Origin: Bacteroidota bacterium
Lineage (GTDB): Bacteria; Bacteroidota; Bacteroidia; Bacteroidales; WCHB1-69
Reading direction: 5' to 3'
Length of the DNA stretch: 61,640 bases
NCBI GenBank assembly: GCA_019135895.1
Contig: JAGVVH010000264.1
Location: forward strand, 1 to 61,640
Every line of letters starts with the position of its first letter. Position 1 is the first letter of the stretch. A program made the translations under genes and the position numbers. The notes under the pieces were generated by a model. That model did not search any database and was not told the origin of the DNA. It saw only the letters and a program-made list of their open reading frames with translations. Positions 10,637 through 19,445 of the stretch are shown here, piece after piece.

Positions 10637-11443
10637 TTATACAGGTAAATCCCGCTTGTTAAAAGCAATAATGGCAATGGCATAAAGTATAATTCCGCCA
10701 ATACCCATGATAATAAAATCTGTTCCATATCCAATCCCTTTCACAATAGCTTCGGCATCATACAATGTCAGGATAGTAAAGTAGCGGAGAACATTCAATT
10801 TGTCACTGACATTCACCAACATATTGAGCAGTAAGAAAAGGACGGGCAGTCCGATCCCAACCATTAAAGAATGTTTGGTTTCGTTGAATATTGCCGAAGC
10901 CAAAAATCCTATTCCCGTTATAATGGTAAATAACAAACATGCTCCGATATTAAGACGGAGAAAGGCATTTATGTCAAGCATATCCGGAAAGGCTGCGGAA
11001 CAAAAAGCCATTCCTGAAAACATCAGAATAATAATCAAAAGCCAAGTGCTTGTTAATAAAAATAAACCTTGTGTAAAAGCAATAGTGGTACGCTTGCTTG
11101 GAGAAGTAAGAAGAAAAGCCATTGATCCGTCTCCTACAAGTCCGGCAAGAACACGATTTGCTACCACCACTGTATAAATCAGCGGGAACATATAAATAAG
11201 TAACCCATAAAAATAAGAACTGATAAACTTTGTAAGAGACATTTCTTCAGGCAGAACAAATCCAAATGCTTTTAGCACGTCGGCCGACATTTTCATTTTC
11301 AGTATTTGCTCAAAACCTTGCATGTCTGTGGGTGAATACATATTGATAATCACTAATAAATACATGATTAATACGCCCAAAATAATCAGAAATATAGTAA
11401 AATTCTGACGGATATCGACTTTAAATAAAGACCAGTTTATCAT
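10637..11443 (-). CDS. ABC-2 type transporter permease
   Basis: A 268-residue membrane protein with about six hydrophobic segments (for example residues 15-33, 70-90, 125-147 and 240-262), fitting the ABC-2 exporter permease fold. It starts 2 bases after the stop of the upstream ATPase gene, so the two make one exporter. A GGAGG sequence lies 9 bases before the ATG, but it is also the last coding stretch of the ATPase (Gly-Gly-Lys), so it may be coincidental. The transported substrate is unknown; drugs, lipids or peptides are typical for the family. It converges with the HAD gene with a 6-base gap. Confidence 0.85.
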   Translation of the reverse strand: MINWSLFKVDIRQNFTIFLIILGVLIMYLLVIINMYSPTDMQGFEQILKMKMSADVLKAFGFVLPEEMSLTKFISSYFYGLLIYMFPLIYTVVVANRVLAGLVGDGSMAFLLTSPSKRTTIAFTQGLFLLTSTWLLIIILMFSGMAFCSAAFPDMLDINAFLRLNIGACLLFTIITGIGFLASAIFNETKHSLMVGIGLPVLFLLLNMLVNVSDKLNVLRYFTILTLYDAEAIVKGIGYGTDFIIMGIGGIILYAIAIIAFNKRDLPV

Positions 11444-11445
11444 AA

Positions 11446-12324
11446 TTATTTTCCTCCATAATAATGCATGAATAAATCCTCCAAAGAACCATTCTCTGAT
11501 TTTAAATCCACTATGGGAAATGCAGAAAGTTCTTTAATGAAATTATTAATATCTCCCGAAAGGCTTATTATGGCAACATTATCTTTAAGTGTGACATTTT
11601 TACACTTAATCTTTTCAGCAAAGTTTCGTGCATGTACGGCGCTTTCGAAAGTGACATCAAAATTTTTCCTTTTACTGTTTCGTAAAACATCAACATCCTC
11701 TATTGCCACCAACCGGCCTTGTTTGATGATGCCGATTCGGTTGCAGGCTTTTTCCACCTCATCAAAATTATGGCTTGACATCAGGATGGTTTTTCCTTTC
11801 ATTTTTTCGGTATGTATCAAATCCAAAAACACGCGCTGCATGAGCGGATCCAAACCCGCAGTGGGCTCATCAAGCACCAGAACATAAGGGTTGTGCATAA
11901 AGCCAGAAACAATACCCAATTTCTGTTTCATTCCTTTCGACATTTTTTTAATTTTCACATTAACATCGAGTTCAAACATATCAATCAATTGATGGCAATA
12001 GGTAATTTCTTTCAGTCGATGAAGATCAGCCATAAATTTTAAAAAACGAATTCCCGTCATTCCGTCGAAAAAAGCCATTTCCCCTGGAAGATAACCCAAG
12101 TTTTTCATTATCAGAGAACTTTGCGTACGACAATTGAGACCGTTAATACTACAGTTTCCTTTATCAGCATTCAGAAATCCCAACAAATGACGGATAGTTG
12201 TGGTTTTTCCGGCCCCATTGGGTCCCAAATAACCGAAAACCTCTCCTTGCCTAATAGAAAACGATAGATCAAAGACTCCTTTCGAATTTCCATAATCCTT
12301 TGTCAAGTGTTCAATTAAAATCAT
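11446..12324 (-). CDS. ABC transporter ATP-binding protein
   Basis: Nucleotide-binding subunit (292 residues) of an ABC-2 exporter. The Walker A motif GPNGAGKTT is near residue 34, the signature is MSKGMKQKLG near 134, and the Walker B with catalytic Glu is LVLDEPTAGLDP near 155. A C-terminal extension of about 90 residues after the switch histidine (SSHNFDEVEKAC) is typical of CcmA/NatA-like subunits. It is paired with the adjacent membrane subunit downstream. Confidence 0.92.
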   Translation of the reverse strand: MILIEHLTKDYGNSKGVFDLSFSIRQGEVFGYLGPNGAGKTTTIRHLLGFLNADKGNCSINGLNCRTQSSLIMKNLGYLPGEMAFFDGMTGIRFLKFMADLHRLKEITYCHQLIDMFELDVNVKIKKMSKGMKQKLGIVSGFMHNPYVLVLDEPTAGLDPLMQRVFLDLIHTEKMKGKTILMSSHNFDEVEKACNRIGIIKQGRLVAIEDVDVLRNSKRKNFDVTFESAVHARNFAEKIKCKNVTLKDNVAIISLSGDINNFIKELSAFPIVDLKSENGSLEDLFMHYYGGK

Positions 12325-12420
12325 ATTATTAAAAATATAAAGGCGGACAAATATATTAATTTAATTTTTCAAATTTAATTTTAGATCCTTAATTCATAAT
12401 TTTTTTAATTTTTTTTCTTG

Positions 12421-12428
12421 TATCTTTG
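12421..12428 (+). promoter_or_regulatory. Promoter -7 box for parE
   Basis: TATCTTTG followed by GCGGCC, 29 bases before the parE ATG. It fits TAnnTTTG. Confidence 0.55.
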
Positions 12429-12457
12429 CGGCCGAAAAGCTACAACACATATAGAGA

Positions 12458-14302
12458 ATGGCAGATTATAAAGACGATAGTATCATTACGTTATCCTGGG
12501 ATGAACACATTCGAACCCGTCCCGGGATGTATATTGGCAAACTGGGCGACGGTTCTTCTCATGACGACGGAATTTATGTTCTGCTAAAAGAGGTTATGGA
12601 TAATTCTATTGATGAGTTTATGAAGGGTTTTGGAAAGGTTATAGAAGTAACTATCAAAGAAAATAAGGTAAGTGTTCGTGACTATGGGCGTGGTATTCCT
12701 CTTAAAAAAATGGTGGATTGTGTGTCCAAAATTAATACCGGAGGAAAGTTCGATGAAGGAGATGCATACGATAACTCTATCGGAATGAATGGAGTTGGAG
12801 TAAAAGCTGTAAATGCCCTATCTTCATTTTTTAGGGTTCATTGTATACTGGATAGTAAACAAAAATGGGCCGAATTTTCCTGTGGTCAGAAAACGGAAGA
12901 ATCCAATATTGAAAAGAGCTCTGATCGCAATGGAACTACCATAACATTTATTCCTGATAAGTCAATTTTTGAAAATTTTCACTGGTATACGGAATATGTT
13001 GAAAAAATGATGTGGAATTATGTCTATCTTAACCGAGGCTTAACAATCAATTTCAACGGAAATAAAATCCTTTCCAAAAACGGACTTTTAGACCTATTAT
13101 ATAATAATCTTGGAAATGATATGCTCTATACTCCCATTCATCTTGAAGAAGACGATTTTGAATTTGCAATTGCCCACACTTCAAGAAAATATGGTGAAGA
13201 GTATTATTCTTTTGTCAATAGCCAGCATACTTCTCAGGGAGGAACTCACCAACAAGCTTTCAGAGAAGCCATAGTAAAGACCATCCGTGATTTCTACAAG
13301 AAGGATTTCGATCCTAATGATATAAGAAATTCTATAGTGGCAGCACTTTCTATAAAAGTTAAAAATCCAATCTTTGAATCTCAGACCAAAACTAAGCTCG
13401 GATCGCAATATATGGCTCCCAACGGACAAACCATTCGTTATTTTGTCAACGATGTTGTGGGGCGCCTGCTTGACAAGTATCTTCATATCCACAGCGATGT
13501 AGCAGATGCATTGTTGAAAAAAATTCAGGAATCTGAAAAGGAAAGAAAAGAAATTGCCAACATAAAGAAAAGTTCGAAAGAAATTCAAAAAAAAGTAAGT
13601 CTACACAACAGTAAGTTGCGCGATTGCAGGTTCCATTTTAATAGCAATGACCCCCGGGGACTTGAGACTACCATGTTTATTACAGAAGGAGACTCTGCGT
13701 CGGGTTCTATTACTATGTCTAGGGATGCCAACACCCAGGCCGTCTTTAGCTTGAGGGGCAAACCACTCAATACGTTTAAAAACAATAAGAGCATTATCTA
13801 TCAAAATGAAGAATTTAGTCTCTTGCAGGCAGCTCTTAACTTAGAAGAAGGTCTTGATGAATTGCGATATAACAATATCGTCATTGCAACTGATGCCGAT
13901 GTTGACGGAATGCATATACGTCTTTTGCTGCTTACTTTCTTTCTGAAATTTTTTCCTGATGTGATTAAAGCAGGGCATCTATATATTTTGCAAACCCCTC
14001 TCTTTAGAGTCAGAAATAAACAAAAAACCTTTTATTGCTATTCAGAAGAAGAGAAAGCTTTTGCAGTAAAATCACTGGGAGGAAAACCCGAAATTACCCG
14101 TTTTAAAGGCTTGGGGGAAATCTCTCCGGCTGAATTCAAAAACTTTATCGGCAAAAATATCAGACTTGAACCTGTTGTCCTTGAAAAAGGAACTCATATA
14201 AACGAAATTCTCGAATACTATATGGGCGATAATACTCCCGATAGACAGGCCTTTATTATGGATAATCTTCGCGAAGAAATTGATGAAGTTCAGGAGATTT
14301 AA
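12458..14302 (+). CDS. parE: DNA topoisomerase IV subunit B
   Basis: ATPase subunit of the type IIA topoisomerase that unlinks daughter chromosomes. The 614 residues comprise a GHKL ATPase domain ([10 protein letters not shown] near residue 47, DYGRGIP near 76, [14 protein letters not shown] near 110), a transducer domain, and a TOPRIM domain with ITEGDSASG near 411 and [10 protein letters not shown] near 478. The length and the N-terminal sequence match Bacteroidota ParE rather than GyrB, which is longer. The subunit A gene (parC) is not adjacent: the next gene is a phosphate transporter. Confidence 0.93.
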   Translation: MADYKDDSIITLSWDEHIRTRPGMYIGKLGDGSSHDDGIYVLLKEVMDNSIDEFMKGFGKVIEVTIKENKVSVRDYGRGIPLKKMVDCVSKINTGGKFDEGDAYDNSIGMNGVGVKAVNALSSFFRVHCILDSKQKWAEFSCGQKTEESNIEKSSDRNGTTITFIPDKSIFENFHWYTEYVEKMMWNYVYLNRGLTINFNGNKILSKNGLLDLLYNNLGNDMLYTPIHLEEDDFEFAIAHTSRKYGEEYYSFVNSQHTSQGGTHQQAFREAIVKTIRDFYKKDFDPNDIRNSIVAALSIKVKNPIFESQTKTKLGSQYMAPNGQTIRYFVNDVVGRLLDKYLHIHSDVADALLKKIQESEKERKEIANIKKSSKEIQKKVSLHNSKLRDCRFHFNSNDPRGLETTMFITEGDSASGSITMSRDANTQAVFSLRGKPLNTFKNNKSIIYQNEEFSLLQAALNLEEGLDELRYNNIVIATDADVDGMHIRLLLLTFFLKFFPDVIKAGHLYILQTPLFRVRNKQKTFYCYSEEEKAFAVKSLGGKPEITRFKGLGEISPAEFKNFIGKNIRLEPVVLEKGTHINEILEYYMGDNTPDRQAFIMDNLREEIDEVQEI

Positions 14303-14530
14303 AACTATCATCATACACTTAAATCAATAACATAATATTTCGTTTAGGGTTTGGCAATTTTCCCCTGACTTTTTTATGTTACAATATACTTTAATATACT
14401 AGTATAAAAAATTGATTATCACTACATCTTAATCTGATAAAACATTTCTTAACCGAATCGCAACATAAAAGAAATAGAAATGTAATATTATCTTTACTTT
14501 TTTGTCATTTGGAAACTAAGCCATAATTAC

Positions 14531-16810
14531 ATGGATGCTTTTTATCTTATATTAATTGTTTTTCTTTTATTACTATCAGTTTTTGACCTTTTAGTCGGGG
14601 TAAGTAATGATGCTGTCAATTTTATTAATTCTGCAGTTGGTAGTAAAGCCGCTTCATTACGTGTAATTTTAATTATTGCAGGATTGGGTATTTTTATTGG
14701 CGCATCCTTGAGTAACGGGATGATTGATGTGGCAAGGCATGGGATTTTCCAACCGGCAAATTTTGTATTTGCCGATATCATGTGCATTTTTGTTGCTTCC
14801 ATGATTACGGATGTTTTTCTGATTGATTTTTTTAACACAATGGGATTGCCAACCTCCACTACAGTTTCATTTGTGTTCGAACTTCTTGGAGCTACTTTTG
14901 CCATTTCAATTCTACTTATTTTAAAAGATACAACAGGCACTCTTTCATTTGTCAACCTACTCAATACCGATAAAGCATTGACCATAATTCTCGGAATATT
15001 TCTCTCAGTTGCTATTGCTTTTGTTTTTGGTGTCTTGATTCAATTTATTGTTCGTCTTCTTTTTACATTTGATTATAAAAAGAACATGAAATATTTTGCT
15101 GCTATATTCGGTGGATTGGCAGTTACCTCAATTGTGTATTTTATGCTTATTCAGGGATTAAAGGACAGTAGTTTCATGACCCCCGAACTGAAGTTAATAA
15201 TGCATAGAAACACTCCCTATATTTTAATTGTATGTTTTGGGTTCTTTACCGTATTAATGCAAATTATATATTTTCTTAAAGTCAATATTCTGAAAGTGAT
15301 CGTATTGTTAGGTACTTTTGCTCTGGCACTTGCTTTTGCCGGCAATGACCTGGTCAATTTTATCGGGAGGCCTATTGCAGCCTTAGAATCCTATTTAGAA
15401 TACAGGGCAAACGGCGGTGGGGATATTGATACTGTTTTAAAAATGGGAAAATTAAATCAGCCATCACAGACTCCATTATATTTTTTTATAATAGCGGCCA
15501 TTGTTATGATAGTGGCACTTTTTACTTCAAAAAAAGCTCATAATGTTGTAAAAACATCGCTGAATCTTTCCAGCCAGGAGGAAGGAGAAGAACTTTTCAA
15601 TTCATCGAGTTTTGGAAGAAATTTGGTAAGGGGAACCCGTAAAATAGCATCCTTTTTTCTGGTTATCACCCCGGAACCTGTGAAAAAATGGATAGATAGT
15701 CGTTTTAATCAAAATGAGTTAATAATTGAAGAACACGCCGACTATGACCTTTTGCGAGCATCTGTTAATTTAATTGTTGCCGGAATGCTTATTGCAATTG
15801 GAACATCTTTAAAATTGCCATTATCAACAACTTATGTTACTTTTATAGTAGCCATGGGAACTGCTCTTGCTGACCGTGCCTGGGGAAGAGACACTGCAGT
15901 ATATAGAATTAGTGGCGTTTTGAATGTTATTGGAGGTTGGTTAGTCACTGCAGTAGCTGCTTTTATTCTTGCTTTTATTATGGCAATGCTCATTTATTAT
16001 GGACGTAGTGTTGCTATTGTGGCATTAATTGGTCTTGTCATATTTTCACTTATTCATAGCCGAAAGAAATTTATAAAAAAATCGGTAGAGGCTAAATGTA
16101 GTGAAACCATGTCTCAATTACTCAATACAACGGATGATGACGAAGCCCTTATACTGTTGCAACAACATGCTCGTGAAGATATTGACAGAACATTAGAATT
16201 TGTAAGACAAAAATATTTAGATACTATTGATTCCTTTTGCAGAGAAAACCTTCGGACTTTAAGATCTTTGAATGCTAAAATCGAAATTGAAAAATCGAGG
16301 TTGAAAAAAATTAAAAGAATGGGAACATTGGGAATTAGGAAATTAAGTGAATCAAATGCTATTGAAAAAGGACTCTATTATGTCCAATGTAATGATTTTA
16401 TGAGCGAATTGGTATATTCTCTCCACCGAATCACACTTCCTTGTGAAGAGCATATTGATAATAATTTCAATCCATTAAGTGATGAACAAAAGGATGAAAT
16501 TTATACTATTGCTTTCTCTATTGGAACATTTATTGATCAATGCAATATTCTAATTCAAGAAAACGATTATAGTAAATTAAAGGAAATATTGTTTTCTCAA
16601 AATTATCTTTTAGGAGAATTAAATCATATTAAAAGAGCTCAACTCAAACGGCTGAAAAGACAAGGGGTCAGTACTAAAGTTAGTATGATTTACCTTACGA
16701 TCATACAAGAATCACAAAATATTGTTTCTTTTACTAATAATCTTCTAAAAGTTAGCAGAAGATTTCAGAAGGTAGAACCTGAAATAAACCCGGAATTTGA
16801 ATTTGAATAA
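14531..16810 (+). CDS. Inorganic phosphate transporter PiT fused to a PhoU-like domain
   Basis: A 759-residue membrane protein of the PiT family, which imports phosphate with H+ or Na+. The two inverted PiT signatures are visible: GVSNDAVNFINSAVGS near residue 23 and AGNDLVNFIGRPIAALES near 270. About ten or more membrane segments fill residues 1-510. The last roughly 240 residues are soluble and helical, and resemble a PhoU domain (DDDEALILLQQHAREDI onwards), which in separate proteins controls phosphate uptake. Its 3' end overlaps the convergent downstream gene by 46 bases. Upstream, 14303-14530 is A+T-rich with only a weak TATCTTTA promoter-like box. Confidence 0.9.
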   Translation: MDAFYLILIVFLLLLSVFDLLVGVSNDAVNFINSAVGSKAASLRVILIIAGLGIFIGASLSNGMIDVARHGIFQPANFVFADIMCIFVASMITDVFLIDFFNTMGLPTSTTVSFVFELLGATFAISILLILKDTTGTLSFVNLLNTDKALTIILGIFLSVAIAFVFGVLIQFIVRLLFTFDYKKNMKYFAAIFGGLAVTSIVYFMLIQGLKDSSFMTPELKLIMHRNTPYILIVCFGFFTVLMQIIYFLKVNILKVIVLLGTFALALAFAGNDLVNFIGRPIAALESYLEYRANGGGDIDTVLKMGKLNQPSQTPLYFFIIAAIVMIVALFTSKKAHNVVKTSLNLSSQEEGEELFNSSSFGRNLVRGTRKIASFFLVITPEPVKKWIDSRFNQNELIIEEHADYDLLRASVNLIVAGMLIAIGTSLKLPLSTTYVTFIVAMGTALADRAWGRDTAVYRISGVLNVIGGWLVTAVAAFILAFIMAMLIYYGRSVAIVALIGLVIFSLIHSRKKFIKKSVEAKCSETMSQLLNTTDDDEALILLQQHAREDIDRTLEFVRQKYLDTIDSFCRENLRTLRSLNAKIEIEKSRLKKIKRMGTLGIRKLSESNAIEKGLYYVQCNDFMSELVYSLHRITLPCEEHIDNNFNPLSDEQKDEIYTIAFSIGTFIDQCNILIQENDYSKLKEILFSQNYLLGELNHIKRAQLKRLKRQGVSTKVSMIYLTIIQESQNIVSFTNNLLKVSRRFQKVEPEINPEFEFE

Positions 16811-18033
16811 GAATTGTGTCTTAAAATTACCATTTCCCCTCCTGACTTTTTTATCTCATTCGTAATAAAATTGATTATTTCATTTTTTTCTTTCTCATCA
16901 GAACAGATAGAATCAAGCGCTCCGTCCATGATTGTCAAAGGATGAAGCAAAAGCCTTGTTTCTATATTTCTCGTTAAATCAAAAAAAGGAAAAGGAATAG
17001 AAATCGAGGCCCTAAACCCAACTTCATTAGGCCAACCCAACGAATAATCCTCTTCTATTCCGTTTTCAATTAAATGATTAAAGGTATCCGGAAATTCAAA
17101 CCTGAGATAATGTTGTCTTGATTTAGTAATACTTAATCCAAGTTTATTTTCTAAAAGAGCTTTTTCTTTTTTTAAGAGCTCCGGTTTAACCGAAGAATAA
17201 TAAGAAGGATGTAACCCAACATCAGAAAATTGGCTTAATTGTTGGATAAGATCAGCAAAAGCTTTACTGTGTGGACTGATATTCCGATCAAATTTCCCAA
17301 ATGGTGCCGTTAAGATAAAATGAAGGGGTCGCGAATTTCGTTGAATTGCCCTTTGTCTGTGTAATTCGTATGTATCAAATTTATCTTCAACATTTTTTCC
17401 AAGAAGAGACAAAAGTAGTTTTTTTGTTTTTTCGAAGTTTCCGCTTATAATTGACTTTGCCAATGACCCAATAAATCTAATTCCCCCTTTACCTTTATAT
17501 TGAAATGCAATGTCGACATCATAGGTATCTATCTGATTAAAAGTCTGTTTTGGCAATTCATAATGCGAAAAGTGACTTTTTAGTACCTTCCCGATCTCGT
17601 TTGACAAAATATTTACCAGCGGAATTCTATAAAAACCATGTTGAAAGGATACAGCATTTGTAATATCAAATCTTCCGTGGGCATCTTTTTTATTATCTGT
17701 GTGATATTCTTCATAACGTGTAATCAGGTAAAATCCAACAGCAAAAGGATCAAAAGAGAATATTGAATCTTTAACAGGAAAAAAAAGTTTATAGTCATCC
17801 CATTTTACCGGAACAATATCTTGACGTATAATATTGGTTTCAAATAATAGAGATGCCGGAGAAAATTTAACTCCTTCAATACTTTCATTGCAATAGGCAA
17901 ATTTTATATCTCTATAATTACTATAATAGTTAAAATCATCTGTAATTTCATAATCTGTCAGCAACAACTTCCCAATCATTATTTTCATAATGTATTCAAT
18001 TCGAGTTGTAATGAGCGGTGTGTAAATAAGCAT
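16765..18033 (-). CDS. Polysaccharide deacetylase-like protein (DUF7033 type)
   Basis: A 422-residue protein resembling Bacteroidota proteins annotated as polysaccharide deacetylase family with an N-terminal DUF7033 domain. Relevant segments are IDTYDVDIAF, which carries the Asp pair expected in the NodB fold, and VGLHPSYYSS with a conserved His. I chose the ATG at 18033 (MLIYTP...) because family members begin with this strand; the longer frame to 18099 would overlap miaB. It would act on acetylated sugars of the envelope, but catalytic activity is not proven by these motifs. It lies 35 bases after miaB and overlaps the convergent PiT gene by 46 bases. Confidence 0.72.
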   Translation of the reverse strand: MLIYTPLITTRIEYIMKIMIGKLLLTDYEITDDFNYYSNYRDIKFAYCNESIEGVKFSPASLLFETNIIRQDIVPVKWDDYKLFFPVKDSIFSFDPFAVGFYLITRYEEYHTDNKKDAHGRFDITNAVSFQHGFYRIPLVNILSNEIGKVLKSHFSHYELPKQTFNQIDTYDVDIAFQYKGKGGIRFIGSLAKSIISGNFEKTKKLLLSLLGKNVEDKFDTYELHRQRAIQRNSRPLHFILTAPFGKFDRNISPHSKAFADLIQQLSQFSDVGLHPSYYSSVKPELLKKEKALLENKLGLSITKSRQHYLRFEFPDTFNHLIENGIEEDYSLGWPNEVGFRASISIPFPFFDLTRNIETRLLLHPLTIMDGALDSICSDEKEKNEIINFITNEIKKSGGEMVILRHNSYSNSNSGFISGSTF

Positions 18034-18068
18034 TTTAATAAAATTATTTTTATCAAAATAAGCCGAAA

Positions 18069-19379
18069 TCAATCCCCGATAAGTGTTGCTGCAGTGCATT
18101 TTTTCACTGTAACAGTAGTATAGTCGCCAAACTTCTGATTAGCTTTAGGAAAAACAATTACTTTATTTTGGCTGTTACGTCCAAAGAGATGATTTGGAGA
18201 ACGTTTTGAGACTCCTTCAACAAGAATTTCAAAGCTTTTTCCAATATCATTACGGTTGCTTTGCAAAGAAAGCTTATGTTGAAGCGTAAGAATTTCATTA
18301 AATCTTCGTGATTTAATTTCTTCAGGAACATCATCAATATAGGATTTGGCAGCTTTTGTACCTTCTCTTACCGAGTATTTAAACATAAAAGCAGATGAAA
18401 AGCCAACTTCTTCCATCAAAGAAAGGGTTGCCTGATGATCTTCCTCCGTTTCACCACAAAAACCGGCAATAATATCGGTAGAAATTGCGCAGTCCGGAAT
18501 AATCTGTTTAATCATTTTAACCCTTTCAAGATAGAACTCTCTGGAATAAACCCGGTTCATTTTCTTTAATAGAGCAGTGCTTCCGGATTGAACAGGAAGG
18601 TGGATATATTTGCAAATATTAGGTTGTTTGGCAATAACATCAATTAGTTTATCAGAAATGTCCTTGGGATGAGATGTCGCAAATCGCACCCGCAATTGGG
18701 GGTCAACTAGGGAAACCTGTTCTATAAGATCTGCGAAGTTATACTGCAAATAATTGTCTGACCAACTATAAGAATTTACATTTTGTCCTAATAGTGTAAC
18801 CTCTTTATACCCTTGCTTAACAAGAAGTTGAACCTCATTAAGAATAGTTTTAGGATCACGACTTCTTTCTCGTCCACGAGTATATGGAACTACACAATAG
18901 GAACAAAAGTTATTGCACCCCCGCATAATAGAAATATAGGCTGATACATTATTGCTATCATATCTGACAGGATCAATGTTATCATAAGTTTCTTCTTTGG
19001 ATAATAAAACGTTAAAAGAAGGATTTCCAGATTTTGAATCTTCTATTAACTGAAGTAAAGAGCGGTATGAATCAGGTCCTGCAATAAAATCAAGTGTTGG
19101 CTCTTCATTGAGTAATTGTTCTTTTAGCCTTTCTGCCATACAACCTAAAAGTCCAATTTGCAGTTGTTTATTCTTTTTTTTTAAGACTGCCAATTCTCGT
19201 AAACGCTTTCTAATTCTTTGTTCGGCATGGTCGCGAACAGAACAAGTATTTATTAAAAACAAATCTGCCTCTTTTTGATTATTTGTTATCACATACTGTT
19301 TAGATAGTATTGATGCAACGACCTCGCTATCAGCAATATTCATTTGGCACCCGTAGGTTTCAATATACATTTTTTTCAT
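18069..19379 (-). CDS. miaB: tRNA-2-methylthio-N6-dimethylallyladenosine synthase MiaB
   Basis: Radical-SAM methylthiotransferase that adds the 2-methylthio group to i6A37 of tRNAs reading UNN codons. In the 436-residue protein the N-terminal UPF0004 domain starts with YIETYGCQMN, whose Cys is the first of three ligands for the auxiliary cluster. The radical-SAM motif CNNFCSYC lies near residue 150, and a C-terminal TRAM domain closes the protein. The ATG at 19379 is only 4 bases after a TATCTTTG promoter box, so the message is probably leaderless or starts at the ATG three codons later (19370). It is divergent from the M6 protease. Confidence 0.95.
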   Translation of the reverse strand: MKKMYIETYGCQMNIADSEVVASILSKQYVITNNQKEADLFLINTCSVRDHAEQRIRKRLRELAVLKKKNKQLQIGLLGCMAERLKEQLLNEEPTLDFIAGPDSYRSLLQLIEDSKSGNPSFNVLLSKEETYDNIDPVRYDSNNVSAYISIMRGCNNFCSYCVVPYTRGRERSRDPKTILNEVQLLVKQGYKEVTLLGQNVNSYSWSDNYLQYNFADLIEQVSLVDPQLRVRFATSHPKDISDKLIDVIAKQPNICKYIHLPVQSGSTALLKKMNRVYSREFYLERVKMIKQIIPDCAISTDIIAGFCGETEEDHQATLSLMEEVGFSSAFMFKYSVREGTKAAKSYIDDVPEEIKSRRFNEILTLQHKLSLQSNRNDIGKSFEILVEGVSKRSPNHLFGRNSQNKVIVFPKANQKFGDYTTVTVKKCTAATLIGD

Positions 19380-19383
19380 CTCA

Positions 19384-19391
19384 CAAAGATA
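19384..19391 (-). promoter_or_regulatory. Promoter -7 box for miaB
   Basis: Minus-strand TATCTTTG, ending 4 bases before the annotated ATG. Transcription would start at or next to the start codon. Confidence 0.5.
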
Positions 19392-19417
19392 GAATAAAAA
19401 TTTAAGTGAAAATAATG

Positions 19418-19425
19418 TATTTTTG
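19418..19425 (+). promoter_or_regulatory. Promoter -7 box for the M6 protease
   Basis: TATTTTTG, 20 bases before the ATG at 19446. It lies back to back with the miaB promoter. Confidence 0.6.
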
Positions 19426-19445
19426 CAAGCCAAAATTTATAATGA

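Noticed and set aside
11444..11456. GGAGG before the ABC permease start as a functional SD
   Set aside because: It is the Gly-Gly-Lys end of the ATPase gene, so it cannot be told from coding constraint.
12458..12481. ParE N-terminus ADYKDDS looks like an epitope tag
   Set aside because: It is a chance match; the tag needs four Asp and Lys, and the rest of the protein and promoter are natural.
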